A stretch of 64,000 nt of DNA from DDH964 sp963806685 (GCA_963806685.1 CAWDZB010000006.1:186001-250000); one strand, 5' to 3'; counted from the first letter of the stretch, positions 1 through 10,131 are shown. The notes: generated by a model from the letters alone, not told the origin. Program-made: numbers and translations.

Positions 1-788
1 TGCCTGTTGGTAAGCCAAAGCGGGGTTTGCCATCACTCCAGGCAGCAACACCCTCTCTCCAAGACCAGCCTGCCTAATCTGATTCTGTAATTTTTCCCTT
101 TCATTCCCCTCACCAAGAATTACCAAACGAGCATTATCAGTATCAAGTTGTTTAACTGCATCAATCAACAAATCGAACCCCTTCTGGAACTCCAATCGGC
201 CAACTGCAAGAAAAAATGGTTAGATCCAACCCAATTCGGCTGATCTGGTTCGAATTCGGCAATGAAAATTTCCACGTTGAACTATCTACTGGATTGGGTA
301 TGGTCTTTAAACAGTGGAGCGGGATACCCATCATTTGAAGTTGGTCCGAAATTCCACTGGAAACCGAAACTGTCATTCTGATGTGCCGATAAAAAATTGG
401 CATTAGTAATCGATACGATGATGGGAAAAAATCTGGATTGTTGTGTACGCTGACAACCAGCCTGTCCGCCATACCAATAATTTTGGCAGCAACAATGCTC
501 GGAAGATTTGCACTTTCCATAAAGGAAATGATGCGGTCCGGTCGCTGGTTCTTAAATAATTTGGCTAACCGAAAAATTCTCAGGAAGAATTGATAGATTT
601 TGGCGAAACAGTTTGATCGGGACGGGAGATTTAAATCGATCAAGGCTCCTCCAACAGAGAAAACCTGCCCGTTAGCATTAAATAAAGCTGTTCTAGCCAT
701 ATGACTTTTAGCCCACTCTTCGGTCAACAGAGAAATAACACGCTCAGAACCGCCACGTACCGGAAGGAGTGATCACCAAAATATCCAT
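1..788 (-). CDS. GT4-family glycosyltransferase, frame-disrupted and cut by window edge
   Basis: A family 4 (GT-B fold) glycosyltransferase, expected to act on the cytoplasmic face on a polysaccharide acceptor. The probable start is the ATG at 786-788 (MDILVITPSG). The frame breaks near 755, after which the typical N-terminal motif GGSERVISLL continues in another frame. It breaks again at an A-run at 211-216, where the donor-binding region (VGRLEFQKGFDLL, then LGEGNEREKL) continues in a third frame and runs off the left edge. No single open frame is therefore complete. It is the last visible gene of the minus-strand glycosyltransferase series. Family assignment is fairly secure; substrate is unknown. 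Confidence 0.7.
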
Positions 789-832
789 TCGAGTCACACC
801 ATTAAATACCCAGCATAAATCACATATAAAAA

Positions 833-1690
833 TTAAAACAGGCCTAAAATATATTCTAGAAATCTCCGAATCTTAATTTTTATGTTATACAGAATTGGCA
901 TACCATGTATCATAAATTTCTCTTGATTCAGATTCCACTTCAGCCAGTCATCTGGTATCTGTATTTCATACTTAGATTCAATTATAGCAAATGACTGTTT
1001 TATCGTGCTTAACTCATATCGTATTTTTACAAATTTCGAGTCATCGCCTGTAGATGCTTTTTCATGAAAATGCGTCACTGACACTGAGTCAATAAGCCTT
1101 GCATGAACAGGATTGCCGGAAAAGATTCCTCGCAAGCAAAATTCTATATCTTCTCCCCCTACGAAAAGATCCTCATCGTAATGACCCAACCTTTGAAAAA
1201 CTGACCTTTTAACAAGGCTTGCCCCACCGGGGAACCAGTTTAAATCATTACTAAAATTATTGGCAAAGCACAACTTTCCATCGATTATCAGTATATTTCG
1301 ATATTTTTGCCATCTTTCTTCATGTTTATTAAAAAGTCTCGGAATTAATACTTCTAAACCTTCATCGCTATCAGACATCTCTATACAAAGATTATGAAAC
1401 CAATCCAATCTATTAACAATAATATCATTATCAATAAAAAACAGCCATTCTTCAGTAGAATTTTTTATAAGAACATTTCTTCCGCCACCAACTCCCAAAT
1501 TTCTTTCGGAAAAAAACAATTTAATCTGTTCGTATTGTTTGCAAAACTCTCGTATTTTTTGTGAAGACTCTAGTGATGAACCATTGTTTAATATATAGAT
1601 AATTGCTTTTGATGATAATATACTTTCTATACATTTAATTGTTTGATCTGCCTTTTCAAAAAATAAAATACAAAATGCTATATTATTCAT
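833..1690 (-). CDS. GT2-family glycosyltransferase
   Basis: An intact family 2 (GT-A fold) glycosyltransferase of about 285 residues. Visible features are the N-terminal nucleotide-sugar region with NNGS, then NLGVGGGRN and the metal-binding FIDNDI motif near residue 95, and GGEDIEFCLR further on, which resembles the ED catalytic-base region of rhamnosyltransferase-like enzymes. I chose the ATG at 1690 (MNNIAFC); an in-frame TTG at 1705 is possible. It starts about 23 bases after the stop of the upstream GT2 gene, so the two are probably co-transcribed. Base composition is A+T-rich compared with genes beyond 7 kb, as is usual for transferred O-antigen clusters. Substrate cannot be told. Confidence 0.8.
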   Translation of the reverse strand: MNNIAFCILFFEKADQTIKCIESILSSKAIIYILNNGSSLESSQKIREFCKQYEQIKLFFSERNLGVGGGRNVLIKNSTEEWLFFIDNDIIVNRLDWFHNLCIEMSDSDEGLEVLIPRLFNKHEERWQKYRNILIIDGKLCFANNFSNDLNWFPGGASLVKRSVFQRLGHYDEDLFVGGEDIEFCLRGIFSGNPVHARLIDSVSVTHFHEKASTGDDSKFVKIRYELSTIKQSFAIIESKYEIQIPDDWLKWNLNQEKFMIHGMPILYNIKIKIRRFLEYILGLF

Positions 1691-1713
1691 ATGAAAAGTG
1701 CCCAATATAATTC

Positions 1714-2592
1714 TTATAATGAATCTAATTGGTTGTATTTGGCCATCTGTCGAATTCTGGCAGCTCGATTTGCAGACACTCCACGATCAAGATTTTCATC
1801 AGAGTTTTCATGAAAGTTGTAAACATAAGTCGTGCGATAGATATGCTTGGCACGGTTTCCGGCAAGTTCAAACATGCTTAGATAAATGGCCTGGTCGTCG
1901 GCAGTCTCCCAATATTTTCCTGTAGTCGGATCAGAAAAAGTCTCTTCTTTTAGGTGCGCAAACAACTCTGAGCGAAAACTATGCAAGGGCTGACCAAGCC
2001 AATTTTGATACTTCCGGTAATCCCGGTTTTCAACAACTCGGCGTGGGTATGGGCGACTACCCTTGCGAACGCTCCCGTCGGAAAACATAAAGGTATTGTA
2101 AGTCATCCAGACCTCAGGATCGGCATAGACGCGATTGAGAAAATCAAGTACAGAATCGTCAGGCAACCAATCATCGCCATTCAATTCTAGAACAATTGAA
2201 TTAGGCGGGGCCATTCGGAAGCCCGTTACGGTGTTTGCAGTGCCCCCCATTCGTCCTGGCTGAGCAATAAATTGAACATTATGATCAGGATGTCCTTCAA
2301 GCCATCTGCGAATCTTGTCATCTGTTCCATCCGTTGAGGCATCGTCTATAAACAAGTGGCCTATCTTTTCACCCGGGTACTTCTGGCGGTAAACAGAGTC
2401 AAGGCACTTGATTGCTGCCTCGCCAATATTTCTTTCGCAGGAAACAATCCAGAAGAAACAAAAACTTTCAGGTTCTTTTTTGGAATACCTTACGCATTCA
2501 AGGTGAAGGTATATTTTTCTTTTATAAAAAAAATAACTCTCCGCAATTATGCTCTTTATTTTTTTTATAATTTTAATATAAATTCGACTCAT
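1714..2592 (-). CDS. GT2-family glycosyltransferase
   Basis: An intact 292-residue family 2 glycosyltransferase. After a basic, hydrophobic N-terminal stretch of about 45 residues come the SCERN nucleotide-binding start, FIDDASTDGT (typical of GT2), and the DXD-like ELNGDDWLPDD region, with the later part ending in WETADDQAIY. Its ATG overlaps the stop of the preceding gene in an ATGA arrangement, which implies translational coupling. It belongs to the same minus-strand operon as the flanking glycosyltransferases. Together with its downstream neighbour it is one of only two glycosyltransferases in the first 5.4 kb whose frame is unbroken. Confidence 0.82.
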   Translation of the reverse strand: MSRIYIKIIKKIKSIIAESYFFYKRKIYLHLECVRYSKKEPESFCFFWIVSCERNIGEAAIKCLDSVYRQKYPGEKIGHLFIDDASTDGTDDKIRRWLEGHPDHNVQFIAQPGRMGGTANTVTGFRMAPPNSIVLELNGDDWLPDDSVLDFLNRVYADPEVWMTYNTFMFSDGSVRKGSRPYPRRVVENRDYRKYQNWLGQPLHSFRSELFAHLKEETFSDPTTGKYWETADDQAIYLSMFELAGNRAKHIYRTTYVYNFHENSDENLDRGVSANRAARIRQMAKYNQLDSL

Positions 2593-3497
2593 CCTATTAA
2601 AAACCCCAATAAAGAACTGAATGCTCTAAACCTCCTAACTAATTTTTGACTGAATTTATCCCTTGATTCGACCAATGCCATAGGTGTCTTCAATAAAAAG
2701 GAAAAGAGGTTTCTTAATTTATTAAGATAATACATGGAAAATCTATTGCAATTTTCTAGCTTAAAACGTGCCCTTCCTCCTAAAATAGGCACGCTTGAAA
2801 TAGTAATTAATTCTCATGTTTTTCTCTGGGGTGAAGTGCATAACAATATTTAAAGGATCATACCAATATAGCTTCTCTTCATCATTTATTCGAAGGAACA
2901 ACTCGGCCTCTTCAGCAAACCTCATTTTGTTACCAACGAGGCCATAATCTATTGAAAACCCGCCCGTTTCTCGCAGAACCCTTCTTGATATTGCCATGTT
3001 CGACCCTGAGAACCCGAATTTCTTCGCAGGGCTCTCAAGAAACCGTGCATGTTCCCCCCAACTGCGGATCTCCAGTTCATCGGAAAACCACCCAGGTGGC
3101 TTACAATTGTACCAAGGAAGAAGATGATCTCCTACCGCAGTTGGCTTTGGACTCACCGTTTCAAAAGCGAACAGAACCCGCTGACACCAATCGGGAGTCG
3201 CCTTGCCATCGTCATCCATATAGGCAACTCCCGGGATTCCTTCCAACCTCGGTTTCTGGCGTGGCTTAAACCTTGCGTCGGCTCAAAAAAGACATGAAAA
3301 TTATCGTGGTGATCCGCGAAGGTGTTGGCGAGTTTCTGAGTATCGTCGGTGGAATTGTTATCGACCACCAAGACTTCATACAGGGAACATTCGAGCGTCT
3401 GAGCAACAAGGGACTCCAAGGCGAAACGCAACAGCGGAGCACGATTATAAGTGCTGACAACAACCGAAATTTTTGGTTGTTTTACCATCGCGTTCAC
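2589..3497 (-). CDS. GT2-family glycosyltransferase, frame-disrupted
   Basis: A family 2 glycosyltransferase of about 300 residues, reconstructed across two frame breaks. The first part reads ISVVVSTYNRAPLL and VVDNNSTDDTQ, ending at LSHARNRG. The frame then shifts near 3248 and continues as GIPGVAYMDDDGKATPDW, which holds the DXD-type metal site. A second shift near 2770 leads to the C-terminal RFKLENCNRFS segment, ending in a stop that overlaps the next gene's ATG. The GTG at 3497 overlaps the stop of the upstream gene. Because every piece aligns with the family plan, sequence error is as likely as true loss of function. Confidence 0.7.
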
Positions 3498-4542
3498 TTA
3501 GGAGTTTTCGGAAGGACGCTCAAACAGTGAAGAAGAAAAGCTGTCTGGTCCATAAATGTTATGTTATTGATGCGACTGTATCGGGCCAGCCGAAACCGGC
3601 GCCAGGCATAAAAACCATGCTCCTTCATCTTCCAGCAGGCGAGTAACCAGCGAGTCCCCAACAACTTTTTCAGGGCTTGTTTGTCCAGGGTACCTTCGCA
3701 GGCATTGGCCGCCACCAACCTATCAAACCAGCCCTCCATCTGGTTTAAAAAATCCCACCCGGCATCGAACTTGGACCGGGCAATGGCAGCATGTAGACGC
3801 ATTTCCATCTCATCTGCATCAATTCCAAGGTTTTTCAATTGACATCTTCTTATTCTGTTTGTAGAAGCTATCTGTTCTCAATTTAATTTTTTCCCAGTTT
3901 GTATGGAATGAATCCTATAATAAACCAAAGGTTCATTTAAATTTTCTACCTTTGTTATTTTGACCAAACGACTCCAAAGCTCGTAATCCTCGGCAAATGG
4001 AAATTCCGCAACTATAAAAAATGTTGAATTTTTCTATTATACTTCTCCTCAAGAAAACAGTTGGGTGGTAAACTGCCGAATTAAATATAAGCTCCGCTTC
4101 AATATCGTCGTGGCGAATGGGATTTTTCCACAATTGCCCAGGACTCTCCCCAATGGTGATCACCCAGGTACCACAAACACCAAGCGTTAGATCAGATTCC
4201 ATACGCGCTACTTGCTTAGCAAATCTTTCCGGGAAGGCGATATCATCCCCATCCATTCGGGCAATGTATTCCCCCCTCGCAAGCTCTATCCCCCGATTTA
4301 AGCGAAGTAACAATTCCAAAATCGGTAGTGTTTCGCACTAACCTTATTCGTGGGTCGTCTATGCTCAGCAGAAAGTCATAGGTTTTATCAGTAGAACCAT
4401 CATCAATAATGATCAATTCGAAATCGACAAAAGTCTGATTTAAAATTGAGTCTATAGCCTCATTAATATATGGATCACAATTAAATACCGGCATAATAAC
4501 CGATACAGTAGGACACTTTCCGGAGTTCATAGACGAATCCAA
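3494..4542 (-). CDS. GT2-family glycosyltransferase, frame-disrupted
   Basis: A family 2 glycosyltransferase of about 345 residues in pieces. The N-terminus carries VSVIMPVFNCDPYINEAI and IIIDDGSTDKT. After a shift near 4300 the catalytic region RGEYIARMDGDD appears, followed after a shift near 4030 by AEFPFAEDYELWSRL. An in-frame TGA at 3878-3880, beside an A/T run, separates this from the C-terminal part (EQIASTNRIRR, KNLGIDADEME). That C-terminal arrangement is usual for this GT2 subgroup, so the pieces belong together. Start and stop overlap the neighbouring genes by four bases, which fits a tightly packed operon. Confidence 0.68.
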
Positions 4543-5393
4543 TCGTCTGGAATCAGGTCAGTGTCATCGTACGACAAATCGGAAAACCACCGTTGTGGGG
4601 AAATAACGATTTTTTCGAGAGTATTCCAGCCAACCAAGCCCCCCACCAACTAAGGGAACTATTTGCGATAATATGATGCCGACAAGATTTCATTAGACGC
4701 ACATCTTCATGAGGGGCATCGGAACGGTTATGGCTGACGAAGTGAACCGGGGCCGGTACATCAAAATTTTCGCGAGCCCGAAAGTGGGTTGTCAAGAAAA
4801 TACAGAAAATTTCCCCGAAGGGGCCTTTTCAAGAATCGCTTCAGTCGCCCGCCGGTAATATTCAATCGGGCAGGTTCCATGTATGAGTGCAGCTTTAACA
4901 TTGGAAACGTAGTCACCACGGCGGATATGCACCGAAACCGAGACACAGGAGGAGATCCTGTCAAGTAGGGCGCGATTGGCACCGGCCGGTGGGATGCGCA
5001 GGGAAAATTCATTCCGCAATTTCGAACGAATCGCCTTAAAGTAGCGCTCTGACTGGAAATAACCATCAAGGTAGCAATGACATGGCAGTTCCTCAAAGGC
5101 AAGGTCATACCTTTCTCCCGACTGTCTATAAACGGCTCCATTCCAGGTCCTCTCCGGCAGCTGCCTGACAACTGGCAATTGCTTCAATCGCTCCAGCCAG
5201 AGAGGGGAGGAAGGCCGACCGTGAGCCGGTAAGGACCAAGAGCATACTTCCTCTTTCCCGATGCACCATCCTGCCGCAAAAAATACCGGATATCGAATCT
5301 GAGCGGCGCGTTGTATTTCAGGGCAAGCTGCAACCCCGCCGCATACTGGAACATTTGATTCCCAAGGCCACCTTTTAATTTAACGAGGACCAT
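4539..5393 (-). CDS. GT11-family alpha-1,2-fucosyltransferase-like protein, frame-disrupted
   Basis: Family 11 glycosyltransferase, whose known members add fucose in alpha-1,2 linkage to a galactose acceptor. The N-terminus has GGLGNQMFQYAAG; the donor-binding motif SVHIRRGDY and the SSLSWWGAWL region follow. The C-terminus, IPDDWIRL, is also typical of the family. Frames shift near 5200, 4790 and 4565. The ATG at 5393 is preferred over a TTG two codons earlier. The stop overlaps the ATG of the next GT2 gene. The presence of this family suggests a fucosylated or related deoxy-sugar O-antigen, but no GDP-fucose synthesis genes are in the window. Confidence 0.75.
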
Positions 5394-5461
5394 GCTCAAC
5401 TGACTGGGAACGGGTGCGTAATCATGAATTGTTATCTCTCATCAAATTCCTGGGGGTCTAG

Positions 5462-6190
5462 TTATAAGCCAGAAAACCGAACCATGCGACGCAGGATCTT
5501 TTTAAGCGGCATCGGTAGTAGCCGGCGAACCACCTGCCACGCGTGAGTTCTGCGAAACAACAAGCCATTGCTGGTCCCAGAACAATCCGCGGGCCGATAA
5601 TCACTGCATTTTGGAAGATCAGTATAGTTGTGGAGCTTGTCGATGAAGCGAATCCGACCCGGACACCCGTCAACGCCTTTGAGAATATATTCCAAATGTT
5701 TAATTTTGTCAGGATACTGCTCATAGTATTCAATATATTCCAGGTACCTAATCAAATACTCGTCCACCTCACTGGGGAAATAAAACCGGTAGAGATTGTT
5801 CCCCCAATTGCGTTCCTCAGCCTGAGCGTTTTCGATGACGCTGTAAAAAAGGCTTTCCTTAACATTTGCCTTTTGATAAGCAGGAAGCGCTCCGTAGAGA
5901 TCGAACCGAAAATGCAACATTCCCTGATCGTAGAAATCGACATGGCTCTGGCGCCCCAGCACCACCTCCCTCACCTGAATTTCCATACCTTGGTCGAGGT
6001 AAGGACGGGCGGCCTCCAAGATCGTTCGGCCAAAAGTCTCCCAGTCGTAGCAGAAGACATCAATGTCGCTACCAATAAGATACGCAGGGAATATTTCTGG
6101 CCGTTTGATCACCGCATATATTTGATCGCGGGCAGCATAGAAAAAGCCCTCCAAGTCCAGTCGAGTGCTAATAAAATTTTTCTCAGGCAT
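5462..6190 (-). CDS. nucleotidyltransferase-fold protein of the polysaccharide cluster
   Basis: A 242-residue soluble protein with a probable nucleotidyltransferase core: IGSDIDVF at residues 39-46 gives the G-S-x-D-x-D signature and a later HVDFYD could provide the third acidic residue. The rest is rich in Tyr and acidic residues and unlike any family I can name. I chose the ATG at 6190, which lies inside the last codons of the upstream gene (8-base overlap), rather than the longer frame start at 6211. Tight coupling to the upstream ParB-like gene and to wzt suggests a role in making or tailoring the exported polysaccharide. Function is not established. Confidence 0.6.
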   Translation of the reverse strand: MPEKNFISTRLDLEGFFYAARDQIYAVIKRPEIFPAYLIGSDIDVFCYDWETFGRTILEAARPYLDQGMEIQVREVVLGRQSHVDFYDQGMLHFRFDLYGALPAYQKANVKESLFYSVIENAQAEERNWGNNLYRFYFPSEVDEYLIRYLEYIEYYEQYPDKIKHLEYILKGVDGCPGRIRFIDKLHNYTDLPKCSDYRPADCSGTSNGLLFRRTHAWQVVRRLLPMPLKKILRRMVRFSGL

Positions 6191-7142
6191 AATTCCCATC
6201 CTGTGCCCCAAGTCCCAAAGCGTCCTCTATCACTGCGACCTTCAGCTGCGTCTCACCTCGAGCCGCCAGCACCGACGCCCGGTGCAGCCCATCTAAAATA
6301 ACAAAGTGCCCCTTTTCAGGGCATTCGCGGGTCAGGATATATTCCGACTGGAAGGGGGCCTCAAGATATTGCAGGCTTTTTTTCAATCTCTGAAGATGCT
6401 CCGGGGAATGGTCGTCGCAGAGGAGGGTCCCTCTGGCCCTGGCCAGGTAGTGGCGATAACGATCAGTGTCGCCGACCAGGGCTGCGTAATGGGGGCTCTC
6501 CTTAATCAAGCAGGTTATTTTCGGGGGTACGCTTCCAGTCCAGCTGGGAGGAAAGCAGGCCAGTAGGCTGCACCGCAGTGCGTCGATGGAGACAGTACGG
6601 ATTCGATACTTTCGCGGGGCCGGGATATGGTAAGGCCACTGCAAGATTCCCCCAGGTCGACGTAGCTCGTCCACTCCGCCCGGCAGACCAAGGAATTTCA
6701 GAATATGATCCGTCTGCGATTGATGGTCTGAGGCATGAATCACGTGATGTTCGCTGGTCCTGCCCCCAATCACGGGATTGAACCGGCTCCTGACAGCGTC
6801 CTTGATGGCCCGAATCCGATCGCACTCGATGTGCCGAAAGCATCCGTTTCCCCGAAGCACCTCCTGAACATCCTTGTTTTCAACGAACACAAACAGCACA
6901 TTGGGTGGGGTTGATTGTAGATAGGCTGTTTTCGCCCGCAAATGTCCCAAAGGTGCGTAGTCGTGTGAATAAATCGCTTTGACCAGTGTTTCTATCCGCT
7001 TCGGTGCATAACGATGCAATCGAATCACCCACAACATCGGGTCCTTTCGGATCATGGAGAGAATCTCTTCGGCGTCTTTAAGTGCATGCCCCCAGAGAAG
7101 AAAGTAGTCCAAGCGAACTTTTTTCAGCCCAGCCATTGTCAT
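6183..7142 (-). CDS. hypothetical protein with ParB-like C-terminal motif
   Basis: A 319-residue protein without signal peptide or membrane segment. The last 45 residues contain VILDGLHRASVLAARG, which resembles the D-G-x-H-R phosphate/nucleotide-binding motif of ParB/sulfiredoxin-fold proteins. The first 270 residues are not recognised. The ATG overlaps the wzt stop (ATGA) and follows a GGTAAGG ribosome site. Its own stop overlaps the nucleotidyltransferase gene, so wzt, this gene and that gene form a coupled trio. A ParB-like fold with CTPase or kinase-like activity in a polysaccharide operon is plausible, but this is inference. Confidence 0.6.
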   Translation of the reverse strand: MTMAGLKKVRLDYFLLWGHALKDAEEILSMIRKDPMLWVIRLHRYAPKRIETLVKAIYSHDYAPLGHLRAKTAYLQSTPPNVLFVFVENKDVQEVLRGNGCFRHIECDRIRAIKDAVRSRFNPVIGGRTSEHHVIHASDHQSQTDHILKFLGLPGGVDELRRPGGILQWPYHIPAPRKYRIRTVSIDALRCSLLACFPPSWTGSVPPKITCLIKESPHYAALVGDTDRYRHYLARARGTLLCDDHSPEHLQRLKKSLQYLEAPFQSEYILTRECPEKGHFVILDGLHRASVLAARGETQLKVAVIEDALGLGAQDGNYA

Positions 7143-8461
7143 CTTCCCTTACCTTTCCGAGCAACTAACTGCCAGGGAACAAAGGGGGCTATGACCCCCA
7201 TTCTGCCATGCAGCCAATAGGGAGACTCACTCATGCACCCGGTGATCGAGAAGGTCACTGCCGCGCCAGATTGGTCTGGATGGAATAGCCATTCGGTTTT
7301 ATGCAAGGCAGCCATAAAGACCACCCTGTAATCCCCTTCATTTAGGATCCCGATTGGCAGGTCGGCCCGGAGCCGGTTCGTTCCGGGCACCAATTTGGGC
7401 CAGGCTTCTTCTGCCGCGTCCGTCGTATAACTGTGAAAGACCTGGTCACCCCCACCATTGTAAACTGCAACCCCCAATTGCAGGGCCCCATGGAGCTGTT
7501 TGATTTCGACATCGACCTCCACCGCCAATGGCAATTTGCGGGAAACCGCCCGATCGATAATCCTCCCTTCGGGCCCAATCAGCGCCAGCCGTATCGGCTC
7601 AACATAGGCGTTTTCGATTGCCGCCGGCAATGCCGCCGCCTCCCACAGCGCCGAACCGGTACCAAAGGACGACCCCAGATAGGTTGACACTACCTCGTCG
7701 GCCAGGCTATCTGCTACTAGGAGTCCCTGCTGAATGAGGATCCCGCGATCACAAAGTTTTTGCACCGCTCCCATGTTATGACTGACAAAAATAACTGTTC
7801 GGCCTTCTCTCCCCACCTCCTCCATCTTCCCCAGGCACTTTTTCTGGAACTGCACATCGCCTACCGCCAGTACTTCATCGACGACCAGGATTTCCGGTTC
7901 CAGGTGGGCGGCAACCGCGAAGGCGAGCCGCACGTACATCCCCGAGGAGTAGCGCTTGACCGGCGTATCGAGAAATTTCTCCACTTCGGAAAAAGCGACA
8001 ATTTCATCGAACTTGCGCCGGATCTCGGCCTTCCCCATGCCGAGGATGGCACCGTTGAGGTAAATATTTTCCCGCCCGGTCAACTCGGGGTGGAAGCCCG
8101 TCCCCACCTCAAGCAGGCTGGCGACCCGTCCGCGGATGCGGACCCTTCCTTCGGTCGGCTCGGTGATCCGACTGAGAATTTTCAGAAGTGTCGACTTCCC
8201 GGCGCCATTACGGCCGATGATGCCGATCCGGTCCCCCCGTTTCACCTCAAAGGAGACATCCTTCAGGGCCCAGAATTCCTCGCCCTCCCCGTCGGCCAAC
8301 ATCGGCTGCCCGGAAGATGCACGCAGCGGGTGCAGCAGGCGCTGGCCGAAATTCCGACAACCTTGGGCCATGGAATCGCGTAAGGTCTGGTAGCGCTCCT
8401 GGCGACGATGACCTATCAGGTATCTCTTACCCAAATTTTCGATCTGGACGACTGGACTCAT
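7139..8461 (-). CDS. wzt: O-antigen/polysaccharide ABC exporter ATPase Wzt
   Basis: ATP-binding subunit of an O-antigen-type ABC exporter, 440 residues. Walker A is GRNGAGKST near residue 84, the signature is the variant YSSGMYVRLAFA, and Walker B/D-loop is ILVVDEVLAVGD. After residue 260 comes a beta-rich extension of about 170 residues that matches the Wzt C-terminal carbohydrate-binding type, which in known systems recognises the chain terminus of the polysaccharide. It works with the permease encoded 7 bases upstream. Together they export undecaprenyl-linked polysaccharide across the inner membrane. No frame problems here. Confidence 0.9.
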   Translation of the reverse strand: MSPVVQIENLGKRYLIGHRRQERYQTLRDSMAQGCRNFGQRLLHPLRASSGQPMLADGEGEEFWALKDVSFEVKRGDRIGIIGRNGAGKSTLLKILSRITEPTEGRVRIRGRVASLLEVGTGFHPELTGRENIYLNGAILGMGKAEIRRKFDEIVAFSEVEKFLDTPVKRYSSGMYVRLAFAVAAHLEPEILVVDEVLAVGDVQFQKKCLGKMEEVGREGRTVIFVSHNMGAVQKLCDRGILIQQGLLVADSLADEVVSTYLGSSFGTGSALWEAAALPAAIENAYVEPIRLALIGPEGRIIDRAVSRKLPLAVEVDVEIKQLHGALQLGVAVYNGGGDQVFHSYTTDAAEEAWPKLVPGTNRLRADLPIGILNEGDYRVVFMAALHKTEWLFHPDQSGAAVTFSITGCMSESPYWLHGRMGVIAPFVPWQLVARKGKGR

Positions 8462-8468
8462 GGTTAAC

Positions 8469-9296
8469 TCAGATCACATCGGCGAAACTGCGCTCGGTCC
8501 GACGGAAATAACGAATGCCGACAAAGAAGAAAAGCGCGGCAACCATCAGGGAAAGGCAAATTTCCACGAAGAAGAATTCCGTCCATGAACCGAGAATGGC
8601 CAACCGGAAACCGTCGATGACCCCAACCATCGGATTCAGGGCGTAGAGCAGGCGCCATTTTGCGGGGACGATTGAACTGGAAAAACCAACCGGGCTGGCA
8701 TAGAGCCCCAACTGGACCAAAAACGGAACAATGTAGCGAAAATCCCGGTAGCGCACGTTAAGAGCAGCGAAGAACAACCCGGCACCAAATGCAACCAATA
8801 CTCCCAGAGCCAGGAACCCGGGCAGAAAAAGCACCTGCCAACCAGGCCAAAAGTTGTACCAAGCCATCATCAATACGAGAACAACGGAAGAAATGAGAAA
8901 ATCAACAAGGCAGACCAGCACGGCACTGGCCGGAATGATCATTCGGGGAAAATAGATTTTGGACAGGAGGTTTGCATTGGCGATCAGGGAGTTGCTGCTT
9001 TCATTGAGGGCATTGGCAAACAGTTGCCAGGGGAGAAGGGCCGCGAAGACCATGATTGCGTAGGGAGCATTGGACTCGCTGGGGAGTTTGGACAATTTGC
9101 CAAAAACCACCGTGAAGACAATCATCGTCAAAACCGGCCGGATCAAACTCCAGGCTATCCCAATCACGGTCTGTTTATAACGCACCAAGACGTCGCGCCA
9201 AGCCAGAAAGAAAAAGAGTTCCCGGTAACGCCACAAATCCCGCCAATACTGCTTTTCGACCCGGGAAGCCTCGATTATTATTTCTTCGTTCGACAT
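8469..9296 (-). CDS. wzm: O-antigen/polysaccharide ABC exporter permease Wzm
   Basis: ABC-2-type membrane subunit of 275 residues with about six hydrophobic segments. A cytoplasmic N-terminal helix (about 35 residues, YRELFFFLAWRD) is followed by the first membrane span, and the conserved NPMVGVIDGFR region lies before the last spans, as in Wzm/KpsM-like permeases. It sits directly upstream of wzt and forms the transmembrane channel for lipid-linked O-antigen. It is the first gene of the polysaccharide operon in this window on the minus strand, and is separated from pilD by about 50 bases. Confidence 0.9.
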   Translation of the reverse strand: MSNEEIIIEASRVEKQYWRDLWRYRELFFFLAWRDVLVRYKQTVIGIAWSLIRPVLTMIVFTVVFGKLSKLPSESNAPYAIMVFAALLPWQLFANALNESSNSLIANANLLSKIYFPRMIIPASAVLVCLVDFLISSVVLVLMMAWYNFWPGWQVLFLPGFLALGVLVAFGAGLFFAALNVRYRDFRYIVPFLVQLGLYASPVGFSSSIVPAKWRLLYALNPMVGVIDGFRLAILGSWTEFFFVEICLSLMVAALFFFVGIRYFRRTERSFADVI

Positions 9297-9348
9297 TCGA
9301 TGTCCGTTGTCAGTTTTAATCCGTCAGGCCCAGCCTCCTGCTTGCCGA

Positions 9349-10131
9349 TCAACCCGCGTGTAACAAAGACAGATACCAGCGGACCAGCGGCGGCCCCCAC
9401 AGCAGGTAAACCAAGGCGCCCAGGGAGAGAACAGGGCCGAAGGGAATGGCCAGCTTACCGTCGGCCTTTTTCAGCAGCATCAGAGGTACCCCAACGATGG
9501 TGCCGACAACGGAACCGAAGAAGATCACCGGCAGAACTGCCTTCCAGCCGAGAAAGGCGCCGAGCATGGCCAACAGTTTGATGTCACCGCCCCCCATACC
9601 ATCTTTTTTGGCCAGTACCTGGTAGAGCCAGGCAATCAGTAGCAGGCTGCCCCCGCCGGCGAAAATGCCAAGGAGCGAGTCGGTCCAACTGACCCAGGGG
9701 ATAAAAAAAGAGGCCAAAAAGCAAAGCGGGATGCCCGGCAGAGTAATCTTATCGGGGATGAGCTGGTGATCCAGATCGATGAAGGTGATCACCACTAACA
9801 TCGCGCAAAATCCCCACAATAGCGGCACAAAAGGCTGCCAGCCAAAGCGGTAGCTGACCAGGATGAAAATCAATCCGGTTAACAGTTCGACCAGCGGGTA
9901 GCGCACAGCGATGGGTACCCGGCATTGGCCGCAGCGTCCTCTCAACAAAACGTAGCTGAGCACAGGAATATTTTGGTACCGGGGAATGGGCTCCCCGCAA
10001 CGAGGACAATGGGAACCAGGGGAGACAATGGAGAGGCCGGCGGGAATGCGGTAGATACAGACATTCAAAAAAGAACCAATGACAGTCCCGAGGACCCCGC
10101 TGGCGATGATCAATACGGTAAGAGTTCTCAC
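9349..10131 (-). CDS. pilD: type IV prepilin peptidase/N-methyltransferase PilD
   Basis: Inner-membrane aspartyl protease that cuts class III leader peptides of pilins after Gly and methylates the new N-terminal Phe. The N-terminal cytoplasmic zinc site is visible as HCPRCG and GRCGQC, and the catalytic aspartates sit in IDLDHQLIPD and in GMGGGDIKL. About eight hydrophobic segments follow. The GTG at 10131 overlaps the upstream stop (GTGA); a frame extending to 10215 is open but would lack a sensible hydrophobic start. It should process PilA, PilV, PilW and FimT encoded elsewhere in the window. Confidence 0.9.
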   Translation of the reverse strand: MRTLTVLIIASGVLGTVIGSFLNVCIYRIPAGLSIVSPGSHCPRCGEPIPRYQNIPVLSYVLLRGRCGQCRVPIAVRYPLVELLTGLIFILVSYRFGWQPFVPLLWGFCAMLVVITFIDLDHQLIPDKITLPGIPLCFLASFFIPWVSWTDSLLGIFAGGGSLLLIAWLYQVLAKKDGMGGGDIKLLAMLGAFLGWKAVLPVIFFGSVVGTIVGVPLMLLKKADGKLAIPFGPVLSLGALVYLLWGPPLVRWYLSLLHAG

